Shown here in pieces: positions 37,888 through 45,516 of a stretch of 64,000 nt of DNA. Position 1 is the stretch's first letter; every line of letters starts with the position of its first letter. The notes under the pieces were generated by a model. The model worked only from the letters and a program-made list of their open reading frames with translations. It was not told the origin of the DNA and did no database searches. The translations under genes were made by a program, and so were the position numbers. Origin of the DNA: Lewinellaceae bacterium (lineage in GTDB: Bacteria > Bacteroidota > Bacteroidia > Chitinophagales > Saprospiraceae); assembly GCA_020636135.1 (NCBI GenBank), contig JACJYK010000001.1:1722501-1786500 (forward strand), in the 5' to 3' direction.

Positions 37888-37904
37888 GCTCAAATTTCTG
37901 GACC

Positions 37905-39401
37905 ATGAAGAAAAATGTGACCTTATCAGCATTGTTGATCGCCGGGATACTGATCATGATCAATATTTTGAGCAATCGGTATTTCTTGCGATTCGACATT
38001 ACCAAAGAACGACAATATACCCTTAGTTCAGCCACGAAAAGTGTTCTGAAAGAACTGAAGGACCCGGTTACCGTGACGGCCTATTTCTCCAAGGACCTGC
38101 CTGCTGATATCCTCAAGACCAAGCAGGACTTTAAGGAAATGCTCGCGGAATATTCGACGCGTTCAAAGGGAAAATTAAACTACGAATTTATCGATCCGGC
38201 TGCTGATTCTGAACTGGAAGGAAAGCTGGCTCAGCAGGGGATCCAGCCCATCATGATCTCGGTGCGAGAGAAAGATCAGTCAAAACAACAGAAGGCTTAC
38301 CTCGCAGCCGTGATTAAGTACGGTGAGCAGGAGGAAATATTGCCTTTCATCCAGCCTGGTTCCTCGATGGAATACGACCTCACCACCAATATCAAAAAAA
38401 TGACCGTGGCGGATAAGCCATTTATCGGGATTATCCAGGGCGATGGTGAACCGGAGCTGCAGCAGTTAAGCCAGCTCTACCAGTCATTATCTGTCCAGTA
38501 CAGCATCGAGACGATCAACCTGGCATCTGTCACTGAAATCGCCCCGAGATACCGGGCCGTATTGTGGATAAAACCCATGGACAGCATACCTCCCCAGCGT
38601 TTTGCCATGTTATCGGATTACCTGGACCATGGAGGACAATTGATCCTTGCTTATGATGCAGTGGAAGGTAACTTCCAAACGGCTCAGGGAGACCAGACCA
38701 ATCAGGACATCACTGCCTGGCTGCAAACCCGCGGGGTCCAGGTGGAGCCTGCATTTGCGGTGGATGCGAATTGCGGTACCGTGACAGTGCAGCAAAACCA
38801 GGGATTCATGGTTATCAATACGCCGGTAAAATTCCCTTACCTTCCGATGATCCAATCCTTCAATGGCAGTCCTATTACGGAAGGCCTTGAGCAGGTGATG
38901 CTGCAGTTTGCAAGTCCGATCCGTTCTTCGGTGGATAGCAGCGGTAAATTCACTTCCATCCTCGAGACCTCCGAGCGGTCGGGTATCGAGCGCACACCGG
39001 TCTATTTTGATGTGAACCGTTCCTGGCAGGACAGTGACTTTCCGATGCATCAGCTGACGATTGGCGCTATGGTCCAGAACTTAAGAAATGGAATTTCTTC
39101 CCGTCTGGTGGTTTATACCGATGGAGACTTTGCTGTCAGCGGACAGCGGGGCACCATGCCGGATAATGTATCCCTTTTATCGAATACGGTCGATTATCTG
39201 TGCGATGACACCGGTCTGGTCAGTTTGCGGACCAAAGCGGTAGTGACGCGGCCGATCAAAGATCTGGACGACGGAACCCGTACCTTACTGAAATGGTTAA
39301 ATTTTCTGTTGCCGATCCTGCTGATCATTATTTACGGGTTTATTCGCTCACAACGGCAGCGGTCTCTGCGGGTTAAACGCATGCAGGAAAATTTTGGATA
39401 G
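37905..39401 (+). CDS. gldG: Gliding-associated ABC transporter substrate-binding protein GldG
   Basis: A 498-residue membrane-anchored protein: one membrane segment at about residues 8-27, a large periplasmic part with the ABC-type uncharacterised domain (RYFLRFDITKERQYTLS near residue 25), and a second membrane segment near residues 465-483 followed by a basic tail. This is the GldG layout, slightly shorter than the F. johnsoniae protein. It lies within the gldAFG run and is the periplasmic component of the transporter. Confidence 0.92.
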   Translation: MKKNVTLSALLIAGILIMINILSNRYFLRFDITKERQYTLSSATKSVLKELKDPVTVTAYFSKDLPADILKTKQDFKEMLAEYSTRSKGKLNYEFIDPAADSELEGKLAQQGIQPIMISVREKDQSKQQKAYLAAVIKYGEQEEILPFIQPGSSMEYDLTTNIKKMTVADKPFIGIIQGDGEPELQQLSQLYQSLSVQYSIETINLASVTEIAPRYRAVLWIKPMDSIPPQRFAMLSDYLDHGGQLILAYDAVEGNFQTAQGDQTNQDITAWLQTRGVQVEPAFAVDANCGTVTVQQNQGFMVINTPVKFPYLPMIQSFNGSPITEGLEQVMLQFASPIRSSVDSSGKFTSILETSERSGIERTPVYFDVNRSWQDSDFPMHQLTIGAMVQNLRNGISSRLVVYTDGDFAVSGQRGTMPDNVSLLSNTVDYLCDDTGLVSLRTKAVVTRPIKDLDDGTRTLLKWLNFLLPILLIIIYGFIRSQRQRSLRVKRMQENFG

Positions 39402-39423
39402 CTAATCGCCCAAATCTTCAGTC

Positions 39424-40359
39424 ATGAATAATAAAAAGTTAGCGCTGGTCCTGGTAGCCCTGGTTGCAGTCTTCCTGATCGGCAGGCTCATCTCGGGCAA
39501 AGGAGAACGAAATTTTGATTCCAATTTGGTATCGGTAGATACAGCAAGTGTGGATAAGATCTCTATGACCGGGTCTCACGGTACGGTTATTCTTACACGC
39601 CATGGTAATGGCTGGAATGTAAGCGATGGCGCGGGAAAGGAAGTGCCGGCAGTGAAGAACATGGCTCAGGGCGTATTAAGTAACCTCCTTACCATCCAAT
39701 CACAGCGGATCATTACATCCTCTCCAGACAAATGGCCGGATTACGAAGTAACTGACACGAGTGGAACGCACGTTGTGGCTTCCCATGGTGGGAAAACACT
39801 GGCAGACCTGATCATCGGACGGTTTGCCTTTAATCAGGCAACCCGTTCGGGTACCTCTTACATCAGGAAATCCGGCCAGGATGATGTACACGCCATCGAC
39901 GGATTTTTAAGTATGAATTTCTCACGGGATTTCGACTCTTTCAGGGACAAATCCCTGGCTACCCTGACACCTGCAGACGTGAAAAATCTAAAATTGGAGA
40001 GCCGTAATGATATGCGTTCTGTCTCCATTGACAAGAATGCAGAAGGAAAGTGGATATCGGATGGAATGACTCTCGATTCCGCTACCGTGGCAAACTACCT
40101 TTCCGGGCTTCGCTTCCTCAATGGAACCACCTTTGACGATCATTTTACCCCTCAGGGCAAGGATCCTGTTTACACACTGGATGTCAGTACAAATACGCAA
40201 TTGGAACCGCTGCAGATCACCTGTTTCGGTGGTGACGGTGCATCTCCTTTTGTGTTCCATTCTTCCCACAACCCGGATGCCTACTTTGCTTCTGACAGTA
40301 GTCAGCTGTATCAGACGGTTATCAGATCTTTCCTGGAAATGTTACCGCATGACCAATAA
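39424..40359 (+). CDS. DUF4340 domain protein
   Basis: A 311-residue protein with a single N-terminal membrane segment (ALVLVALVAVFLIGRLI) and a periplasmic beta-rich part of the DUF4340 family. DUF4340 proteins regularly accompany GldG-like ABC components in bacteria, so it is probably an accessory subunit of the GldAFG transporter. It begins 22 bases after gldG. Its last 11 bases overlap the start of the PolX gene. Confidence 0.85.
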   Translation: MNNKKLALVLVALVAVFLIGRLISGKGERNFDSNLVSVDTASVDKISMTGSHGTVILTRHGNGWNVSDGAGKEVPAVKNMAQGVLSNLLTIQSQRIITSSPDKWPDYEVTDTSGTHVVASHGGKTLADLIIGRFAFNQATRSGTSYIRKSGQDDVHAIDGFLSMNFSRDFDSFRDKSLATLTPADVKNLKLESRNDMRSVSIDKNAEGKWISDGMTLDSATVANYLSGLRFLNGTTFDDHFTPQGKDPVYTLDVSTNTQLEPLQITCFGGDGASPFVFHSSHNPDAYFASDSSQLYQTVIRSFLEMLPHDQ

Positions 40360-41983
40360 AGAAATTGGAAACAAATTCCAGGAGTTGGCCCAGCTGATGG
40401 AATTTCATGGCGAGAATCCATTCAAGATTCGCACCTACCAAAATGTTTATGCTACCCTACGCAAATTAAATGAAGAGGTAGGAAGATTGTCCCTCGACGA
40501 ATTGCGGAAAATCAAAGGAATCGGTGACGCCGTAGCGGCCAAGATCCGTGAACTCGAGGATACCGGAGAAATGCGCACCCTGCGTAAATATGAAGATCAG
40601 ACACCTGCAGGGATTCGCGAGATGTTGAGCATTCGCGGCTTGGGTCCCAAGAAAATACGCACTTTGTACGATCAGTTGCAGATCGAGTCGGTGGGAGAAT
40701 TAAAATATGCTATCCTGGAGAACCGCTTGCTCGAATTACCTGGTTTCGGGGTGAAAACGCAGGAGGACATCCTGGCTAAACTCACCTATTTTCAGGAGGC
40801 AAAGGGACTATTCCGCCTTGCTTCTCTGGATGCCGTTGCAGATCGCCTCAATAGCAAACTGATTGCGGAAATTCCCGGAGGAACATTTGTTTATACAGGT
40901 GACTACCGCAGAAGGATGCCCGTATTGTCAGAGCTGGCCATTTTAGTTGCTCCAAGGGATTATCAGGCCCTGAAGGGCATTGGGGATCAAGTCTTCACTT
41001 CCTGGCAGGAAACTCCGGCAGGACTTCAAGCGATTTTTGATGAGATCTACCCGGTCAGGATAATCATGTCAGATCAGGCTGCCTGGGCGGGTGAGCTGGT
41101 TGAAACGACTGGTGGATCGATCTGGAAGGGCAGGGGAGTACCTGCGGGGAATTGGGATTCCGAAGAAGCTGTTTTCAAAGCGGCAAAGTTGCCTTTTTTA
41201 CCTCCGGAATGCCGGGATCTGGATGAACAGTCGATCTTAAAATTTGATCCTGATACCCTGATAAAGAAACAGGACATCCGTGGAATGATCCATTTGCACA
41301 CTACCTTCAGTGATGGTATCAACACGCTGGAAGAAATGGCTCAGGCTGCTGCCGATGCGGGGTTTGAATACCTCGTAGTCACCGATCACAGTAAAAGTGC
41401 AGTTTATGCGAATGGTTTGACGGTAGAACGGCTGGCATCTCAGTGGCAGGCCATTGATCGTTGGAATGCTTCCAATAGCCTGGTGATTCTAAAAGGCATT
41501 GAGTGCGATATTCTGGTGGATGGCAGTATGGATTATTCCCATGATATCATGACGCAGTTTGATGTTGTCATCGCCTCCATCCATGCACAATTGAAAATGG
41601 ATGAGGAGAAGGCTACCCAAAGATTGATCCGAGCGATTGAACATCCATCGGTACACATACTGGGGCACCCCACTGGTCGATTGTTATTGTCCCGCTCAGG
41701 ATATCCGGTGGACCATACTAAAATCATTGACGCCTGTGCGGCTAACCGGGTGAGTATAGAACTTAATGCCAATCCATTCCGCCTGGATCTGGACTGGACG
41801 TTTTTACCCTATGCCCGGGAGAAAGGGGTTAGGATCTCCATCAACCCTGATGCCCATAGTATCCGTGGTTACTCGGATCTGGATTACGGGATCATGGCAG
41901 CACGCAAAGGTGGACTGAACCGGTATGAATGTCTGAATGCCCTGTCCGGCGATGAATTTTTAAGTTATATCCGGCAGAAGTAG
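40349..41983 (+). CDS. polX: PolX-like protein: degenerate polymerase with intact PHP nuclease
   Basis: A 544-residue protein of the bacterial PolX family, from the ATG at 40349 that overlaps the DUF4340 stop codon. HhH DNA-binding motifs are at about residues 52-70 (LRKIKGIGDAVAAKI) and 93-105. The pol beta palm segment reads GDYRRRMPVLSELAILV (residues 184-200), where E195 and A197 stand at the usual catalytic DxD, so nucleotide transfer is unlikely. The PHP domain keeps its metal motifs: HLH at 315-317, TDHSKS, GIECDI, IASIHAQ, LGHPTGRL and NPDAHS. A repair nuclease role is inferred. Its place at the end of the gld operon may be chance coupling. Confidence 0.88.
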   Translation: MTNKEIGNKFQELAQLMEFHGENPFKIRTYQNVYATLRKLNEEVGRLSLDELRKIKGIGDAVAAKIRELEDTGEMRTLRKYEDQTPAGIREMLSIRGLGPKKIRTLYDQLQIESVGELKYAILENRLLELPGFGVKTQEDILAKLTYFQEAKGLFRLASLDAVADRLNSKLIAEIPGGTFVYTGDYRRRMPVLSELAILVAPRDYQALKGIGDQVFTSWQETPAGLQAIFDEIYPVRIIMSDQAAWAGELVETTGGSIWKGRGVPAGNWDSEEAVFKAAKLPFLPPECRDLDEQSILKFDPDTLIKKQDIRGMIHLHTTFSDGINTLEEMAQAAADAGFEYLVVTDHSKSAVYANGLTVERLASQWQAIDRWNASNSLVILKGIECDILVDGSMDYSHDIMTQFDVVIASIHAQLKMDEEKATQRLIRAIEHPSVHILGHPTGRLLLSRSGYPVDHTKIIDACAANRVSIELNANPFRLDLDWTFLPYAREKGVRISINPDAHSIRGYSDLDYGIMAARKGGLNRYECLNALSGDEFLSYIRQK

Positions 41984-42232
41984 AAGACTCGCGTCCTGAC
42001 AAGGTGACTTGTAAGGCCACAATCTGCATTCATGTATATTATTGTGAATCAATGTGTTAAGGCAAAATCTGTATGTTTGGCCATAACAAAGGCGATGGGA
42101 ATTGATTTCCGGGAAGTCGATTTGCGCATTAGTTTCGTGGTATGAAATCGCAATAACAAGAAATACGTTAGCGAAGCGAGAGAAGAAGATAATAGAACTT
42201 GAAAATCACTTCGAACATAGCCTGAAAAGAAA

Positions 42233-42275
42233 GAAGGAGACTCAGGCAGGTTTCGTAAAACGCTGAGTCTCCTTC
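42233..42275. repeat. Strong 13-base inverted repeat
   Basis: GAAGGAGACTCAG (42233-42245) pairs perfectly with CTGAGTCTCCTTC (42263-42275) over a 17-base loop. No T run follows on either strand, so it is not a standard terminator. It may be part of a small RNA or a stability element at the end of the polX message, 250 bases after its stop. Confidence 0.5.
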
Positions 42276-42395
42276 GAATCATGAAATCGGAAAAACCGCA
42301 TTACTCAGAGAATCTGTAAATATAACGGTTTTATCCTGTTTCGAAAAGATTCAAGGTGCAAATTAAATTGGACAAAACCTTATCATTTGCAGATC

Positions 42396-42614
42396 ATGAA
42401 ATCAATCAAAAAAACTTCGGTAAAAGCAGATCCGGCCATCAGCTATCCGGTTTTAGGATTTCATCATGCCAATCTTCGTGAAGGATTCAAAGGGGATAAA
42501 GGTGTTCTTTCAATACCAGGCTTAATGCCGGATTTACACCATACGATTTCAATACTGATCACCAATGTAGTTCGGATCATCAAATCCAAAATAGGATTCG
42601 TGTTGGTCCAGTGA
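42396..42614 (+). CDS. Possible small hypothetical protein
   Basis: A 72-codon frame from the ATG at 42396 (MKSIKKTSVKADPAISYPVL) to the stop at 42612-42614. Codon choice looks like that of neighbouring genes, but there is no recognised domain, no signal peptide and no clear ribosome site. It may be a fragment or chance. Confidence 0.25.
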   Translation: MKSIKKTSVKADPAISYPVLGFHHANLREGFKGDKGVLSIPGLMPDLHHTISILITNVVRIIKSKIGFVLVQ

Positions 42615-42768
42615 ATTAGAATGTAGCAAAGGGGACTGGCAGATAGCCGCTAGGGTGATCCTCAAAAAACAATTTCTTTTAGCTCTCATATCCGGAATGG
42701 AAAGGTTTCTAGATAAAGTTCTAGGGACCTTTTCTCATTTCAGGGAGCGTGAATATAATTAAAATATC

Positions 42769-42793
42769 AATTGTTAACTCCTTATTAACAATT
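42769..42793. promoter_or_regulatory. Palindrome upstream of DUF1573 lipoprotein promoter
   Basis: AATTGTTAA (42769-42777) and TTAACAATT (42785-42793) form a perfect 9-base inverted repeat with a 7-base spacer, about 40 bases upstream of the -7 box at 42833. The symmetry and size suit a dimeric regulator. Confidence 0.4.
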
Positions 42794-42798
42794 CTTGC

Positions 42799-42815
42799 TC
42801 AACGCTTAACGTTGA
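42799..42815. promoter_or_regulatory. Second palindrome overlapping the -33 element
   Basis: TCAACG (42799-42804) and CGTTGA (42810-42815) are inverted with a 5-base spacer. The right arm contains the TTG at 42812-42814 that is the probable -33 element, so a protein bound here would block the promoter. Confidence 0.4.
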
Positions 42816-42832
42816 ATAAGGGCATCAGGCAT

Positions 42833-42840
42833 TAACTTTG
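42833..42840 (+). promoter_or_regulatory. Candidate distal promoter of DUF1573 lipoprotein gene
   Basis: TAACTTTG fits TAnnTTTG and has TTG 18 bases upstream (42812-42814). It lies 97 bases before the ATG at 42938. Confidence 0.5.
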
Positions 42841-42902
42841 CATGACATTCGTTGGTTAGAAGACATTTCATATGTAATTCTTTCCCAATATCTAATAAGT
42901 TC

Positions 42903-42910
42903 TATTTTTG
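42903..42910 (+). promoter_or_regulatory. Candidate proximal -7 box of DUF1573 lipoprotein gene
   Basis: TATTTTTG fits TAnnTTTG exactly and ends 27 bases before the ATG. With the box at 42833 this gene has two candidate start sites. Confidence 0.5.
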
Positions 42911-42937
42911 TAACGTGAAAATCTAAAACCCTAGACA

Positions 42938-43447
42938 ATGAAAAGTTTTGCATCAATTCTTTTTTTAGCTTTTGGTCTATTCATGGTTGCCTGCAAGAGT
43001 GACAGCTCTTCAGATGCTCGTGATCAGGCTCGTGAGGCATTGGAAAGCACAACTCCCGGCACAGCTGCAGCTGGTGAAGCAACACCAGTGACTACACCAG
43101 CAACTCCGGCGATTCCTGCTGGCCCTACCACGAATATTCAGTGGATGGAAGACGAGTTTGATTTCGGTACTGTTCAGGAAGGTGAAGTGGTAACCCACGT
43201 ATTCAAATTCAAGAATACCGGTTCAGAGCCTTTGATCGTGACCGATGCCCGTTCAACTTGTGGTTGCACCGTACCTAAGAAGCCAACTGATCCGGTTGCT
43301 CCAGGTGAAACAGGTGAGATCTCTGTTGAATTCAACAGCCGTGGCAAATCCGGAACACAAAGCAAGCCGGTTACGATTACGGCTAACACCAATCCGGCAC
43401 AGACCAAAGTCACCCTGAAAGGTGAGGTGGTTAAAAAAGAAGGATAA
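42938..43447 (+). CDS. DUF1573 lipoprotein
   Basis: A 169-residue lipoprotein. The signal peptide ends in a lipobox FMVACKS with the lipid Cys near residue 19, followed by a low-complexity Ala/Thr/Pro linker (about residues 36-65). The DUF1573 domain (about 70-165) has the typical DFGTVQEGEVVTHVFKFKN, the conserved CGC in STCGCTVPKKP, and an ASPM-SPD-2-Hydin-like immunoglobulin fold. Such proteins are abundant in Bacteroidota envelopes; function unknown. It has an elaborate upstream region (two palindromes, two -7 boxes) and its own terminator, so it is probably well regulated and expressed alone. Confidence 0.93.
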   Translation: MKSFASILFLAFGLFMVACKSDSSSDARDQAREALESTTPGTAAAGEATPVTTPATPAIPAGPTTNIQWMEDEFDFGTVQEGEVVTHVFKFKNTGSEPLIVTDARSTCGCTVPKKPTDPVAPGETGEISVEFNSRGKSGTQSKPVTITANTNPAQTKVTLKGEVVKKEG

Positions 43448-43466
43448 TACAATATAACATTGAAAG

Positions 43467-43503
43467 AAAATGCCCGTGGTTCACACAACCACGGGCATTT
43501 TTT
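43467..43503 (+). terminator. Intrinsic terminator after DUF1573 lipoprotein gene
   Basis: AAAATGCCCGTGGTT (43467-43481) pairs with AACCACGGGCATTTT (43487-43501) around CACAC, a 15-base perfect stem ending in T. The A-rich left side means it could also work on the minus strand. It ends two to four bases before the ATG of the next gene. Confidence 0.9.
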
Positions 43504-43505
43504 AT

Positions 43506-44399
43506 ATGTTCGCTCAGGTAAATGAAGCAATAGTGGTCCGGAAGTTTTTCTCTTTGGTGAAGATAAGCCATACCGTCTTTGCACTCCCATTTGCATTGGT
43601 TGGTTTCTTCCTGGGTTTTCAGGATGTCTCCGGTGGGTTTCCCTGGAAATTATTGGCACTAGTACTGGTCTGTATGGTGACAGCGCGCAATTCTGCCATG
43701 GCCTTTAACCGGTGGGCTGATCAGGAATTTGATGCTCAAAATCCACGGACGAAGAGCCGAGAGTTACCATCCGGTATTTTGTCCAGGAAATCCGTCGTAT
43801 GGTTCATTGCCCTGAATGTAGTACTGTTTGTAACTGCGACCTATTTTATCAATACCTGGTGCTTCATTCTTTCACCGGTAGCCCTCGCGGTCATACTGGG
43901 ATACAGCTACATGAAGCGTATCACGCCGCTGTCTCATTTTGTGCTTGGCACAGGATTAGGGTTGGCTCCCGTTGGTGCCTACCTCGCGGTTACCGGACAT
44001 TTTGCTACCTGGCCGGTCTTGTTGGGCATGGTTGTTCTATTGTGGGTATCCGGCTTTGACATCATTTATGCCCTGCAGGACGAAGAAATCGATAAATCCC
44101 TGCAGCTTAAATCGTTACCGGCATGGCTGGGAAAAGATAAAGCACTCGGATATGCCCGACTCATCCATTTGCTTTCTGCCACTATCCTGATGATCACCGG
44201 TTATTTTATGGTACGGGTTTATCCTTCACTATTCCTCCTGTTCTGGTTTGGAGTGTGCCTCTTTATCTTCATGCTGATCTACCAGCACCGCATCATCAAC
44301 AAATATGGGCTGGACAAAGTGAATCTGGCTTTTTTTACGTTTAACGGGATCGCAAGTGTCGTTTTTGGGACCCTTGTTATCTTGGACTTCTATATCTGA
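43506..44399 (+). CDS. UbiA family prenyltransferase (probable MqnP)
   Basis: A 297-residue integral membrane prenyltransferase with eight or nine membrane segments and both aspartate-rich motifs: NRWADQEFDAQNPRTKSREL near residue 73 and DEEIDKSLQLKSLPAWLG near 195. UbiA proteins attach an isoprenoid chain to an aromatic ring. Because mqnA and mqnE are in this window, it is most likely the futalosine-pathway prenyltransferase MqnP and not an ubiquinone enzyme. A start at 43470 would translate the terminator hairpin and is rejected; the ATG at 43506 or the GTG at 43533 (VVRKFFSLVK) is the real start. Its last 23 bases overlap the convergent rdgB gene. Confidence 0.88.
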   Translation: MFAQVNEAIVVRKFFSLVKISHTVFALPFALVGFFLGFQDVSGGFPWKLLALVLVCMVTARNSAMAFNRWADQEFDAQNPRTKSRELPSGILSRKSVVWFIALNVVLFVTATYFINTWCFILSPVALAVILGYSYMKRITPLSHFVLGTGLGLAPVGAYLAVTGHFATWPVLLGMVVLLWVSGFDIIYALQDEEIDKSLQLKSLPAWLGKDKALGYARLIHLLSATILMITGYFMVRVYPSLFLLFWFGVCLFIFMLIYQHRIINKYGLDKVNLAFFTFNGIASVVFGTLVILDFYI

Positions 44400-44967
44400 C
44401 CAGGAACGAGTTCATTTTTTCAAAGGCATGGGTTCTGTGGCTAATGGCTTGTTTTTCTGAAGAGGTCATCTCTCCGAAAGTTTTATCGTAACCGTTAGGC
44501 TGAAAGATCGGGTCGTATCCGAAGCCGTGCGTGCCCTGGGGACTGGTGAGTATATTGCCAATACACAGACCTTCAAACATGTATATTTCTTCAGGAGACA
44601 TCACCAGTGCCAGAATGGTCCTGAATCGGGCTTTGCGGTTGGTTTCGTCTCCTAATTGAGTTAGCACCTTCTGGACGTTTTCTTTATCGGTGGCATCCTC
44701 TCCGGCATAGCGGGCTGAATGGACACCCGGAGCTCCATGCAATGCCGCGATTTCCAGACCGGTATCCTCTGAAAAACAGGCCCGGTTAAACTGATCGTAA
44801 ACCGTTTTGGCTTTCATCAATGCATTCTCTTCCAGGTTGTAGCCTGATTCGATGATAGGAGTATGGTAATCCAACTCCGCAAGACTTTGGATTTTAATGT
44901 ATGATGGAACAATAGCCTGAATTTCTCGGACTTTGTTAGGATTATGTGTAGCAAATATTAAACGCAT
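44377..44967 (-). CDS. rdgB: XTP/dITP diphosphatase (non-canonical purine NTP pyrophosphatase)
   Basis: Hydrolyses ITP, dITP and XTP so that deaminated purines are not built into nucleic acid. The 196-residue Ham1-family protein starts MRLIFATHNPNKVREIQA and has SEDTGLEIAALHGAPGVHSARYAG near residue 65 and GFGYDPIFQPNG near 150, all diagnostic. It lies six bases downstream of the small unknown gene at 44974 on the same strand, so the two share a message. The 3' end overlaps the convergent prenyltransferase gene. Confidence 0.95.
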   Translation of the reverse strand: MRLIFATHNPNKVREIQAIVPSYIKIQSLAELDYHTPIIESGYNLEENALMKAKTVYDQFNRACFSEDTGLEIAALHGAPGVHSARYAGEDATDKENVQKVLTQLGDETNRKARFRTILALVMSPEEIYMFEGLCIGNILTSPQGTHGFGYDPIFQPNGYDKTFGEMTSSEKQAISHRTHAFEKMNSFLVRYRSPR

Positions 44968-44973
44968 CAGCCT

Positions 44974-45402
44974 TTATTCTATAAACATCATTCGTAATGC
45001 ATCCCAAAGCATCTTTTTGTGAGATGCGTTACCTTCAATTTGTCCAATTGCATGGGTAAAGATAATATGCTTTTGATGGATCCCTAACCACTGGTAGAGT
45101 TGAAAATCCATATTCACGGCAAGCAGCTTATCTCCAGCTACCCAAAGATGGCTCCAGGGCACAAACGCTTCCAGGTCGGTCCAGGATATCGTTTTTCCAT
45201 CGAATAGAGGGAATATACGGACATCCCGTGCGATATCAAAGTCAATGGCTTTGAGAATTTTGCCAATAAATGCATCATATTTTGCCCAATCTTGTCCTGT
45301 AACGAGGACAAACAATCCCTTTTGTCCTTCGCCTAATGGGGAAATTAATTCCGGTTTCGATTCAGAAAGGGAATAAATTGGTACTGAAAATGCATTATTC
45401 AT
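44974..45402 (-). CDS. Unknown protein encoded upstream of rdgB
   Basis: A 142-residue soluble protein with alternating strands and helices (GLFVLVTGQDW near residue 30, DVRIFPLFDGKTISWTDL near 60, KHIIFTHAIGQIEGN near 112) that suggest a Rossmann-like fold. No catalytic motif or signal peptide is evident and I do not recognise the family with confidence. The six-base gap to rdgB and shared strand suggest a two-gene operon, perhaps linked to nucleotide or replication functions; that is context only. Confidence 0.7.
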   Translation of the reverse strand: MNNAFSVPIYSLSESKPELISPLGEGQKGLFVLVTGQDWAKYDAFIGKILKAIDFDIARDVRIFPLFDGKTISWTDLEAFVPWSHLWVAGDKLLAVNMDFQLYQWLGIHQKHIIFTHAIGQIEGNASHKKMLWDALRMMFIE

Positions 45403-45431
45403 GAAATTTTATTTTGATCACAGCTTGATAA

Positions 45432-45459
45432 TACAGGTTATATATTAAAAAAACCTGTA
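45432..45459. promoter_or_regulatory. Inverted repeat between divergent genes upstream of ilvE
   Basis: TACAGGTT (45432-45439) and AACCTGTA (45452-45459) form an 8-base perfect inverted repeat with a 12-base AT-rich spacer, inside the 114-base gap between the 44974 gene and ilvE. It could be an operator for one or both genes. Confidence 0.35.
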
Positions 45460-45516
45460 ATTGTAACGGATTGAAATGTAAAGTGATTATTTGTAAATTT
45501 AACCAAAACAAGCCCT

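Larger units (their letters stand above)
41984..42937. other. 954-base gene-poor stretch between polX and the DUF1573 gene
   Basis: I see only one weak coding candidate here (42396-42614) and a 37-codon frame at 42032. The stretch holds a strong hairpin at 42233-42275, two palindromes at 42769-42793 and 42799-42815, and a two-part promoter near 42812-42840. The rest shows no recognisable RNA or gene. It could be a decayed gene or host a small RNA. Confidence 0.5.

Noticed and set aside
38610..39050. 146-codon antisense frame in gldG
   Set aside because: Shadow of gldG, no domain or start signal.
40121..40348. Upstream extension of the PolX frame
   Set aside because: It runs inside the DUF4340 gene in another frame and has no family similarity.
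42032..42145. 37-codon plus frame after polX
   Set aside because: Too short and without ribosome site or similarity to be called.
42271..42280. TTCGAATC resembling a tRNA T-loop
   Set aside because: No acceptor, D-arm or anticodon stem around it; it belongs to the arm of the 42233 hairpin.
42049..42282. 77-codon minus frame after polX
   Set aside because: Runs through the strong hairpin at 42233-42275; composition looks non-coding.
43470..43505. Upstream ATG for the UbiA prenyltransferase
   Set aside because: It would translate the terminator hairpin at 43467-43501 and adds residues not seen at the N-terminus of this family.
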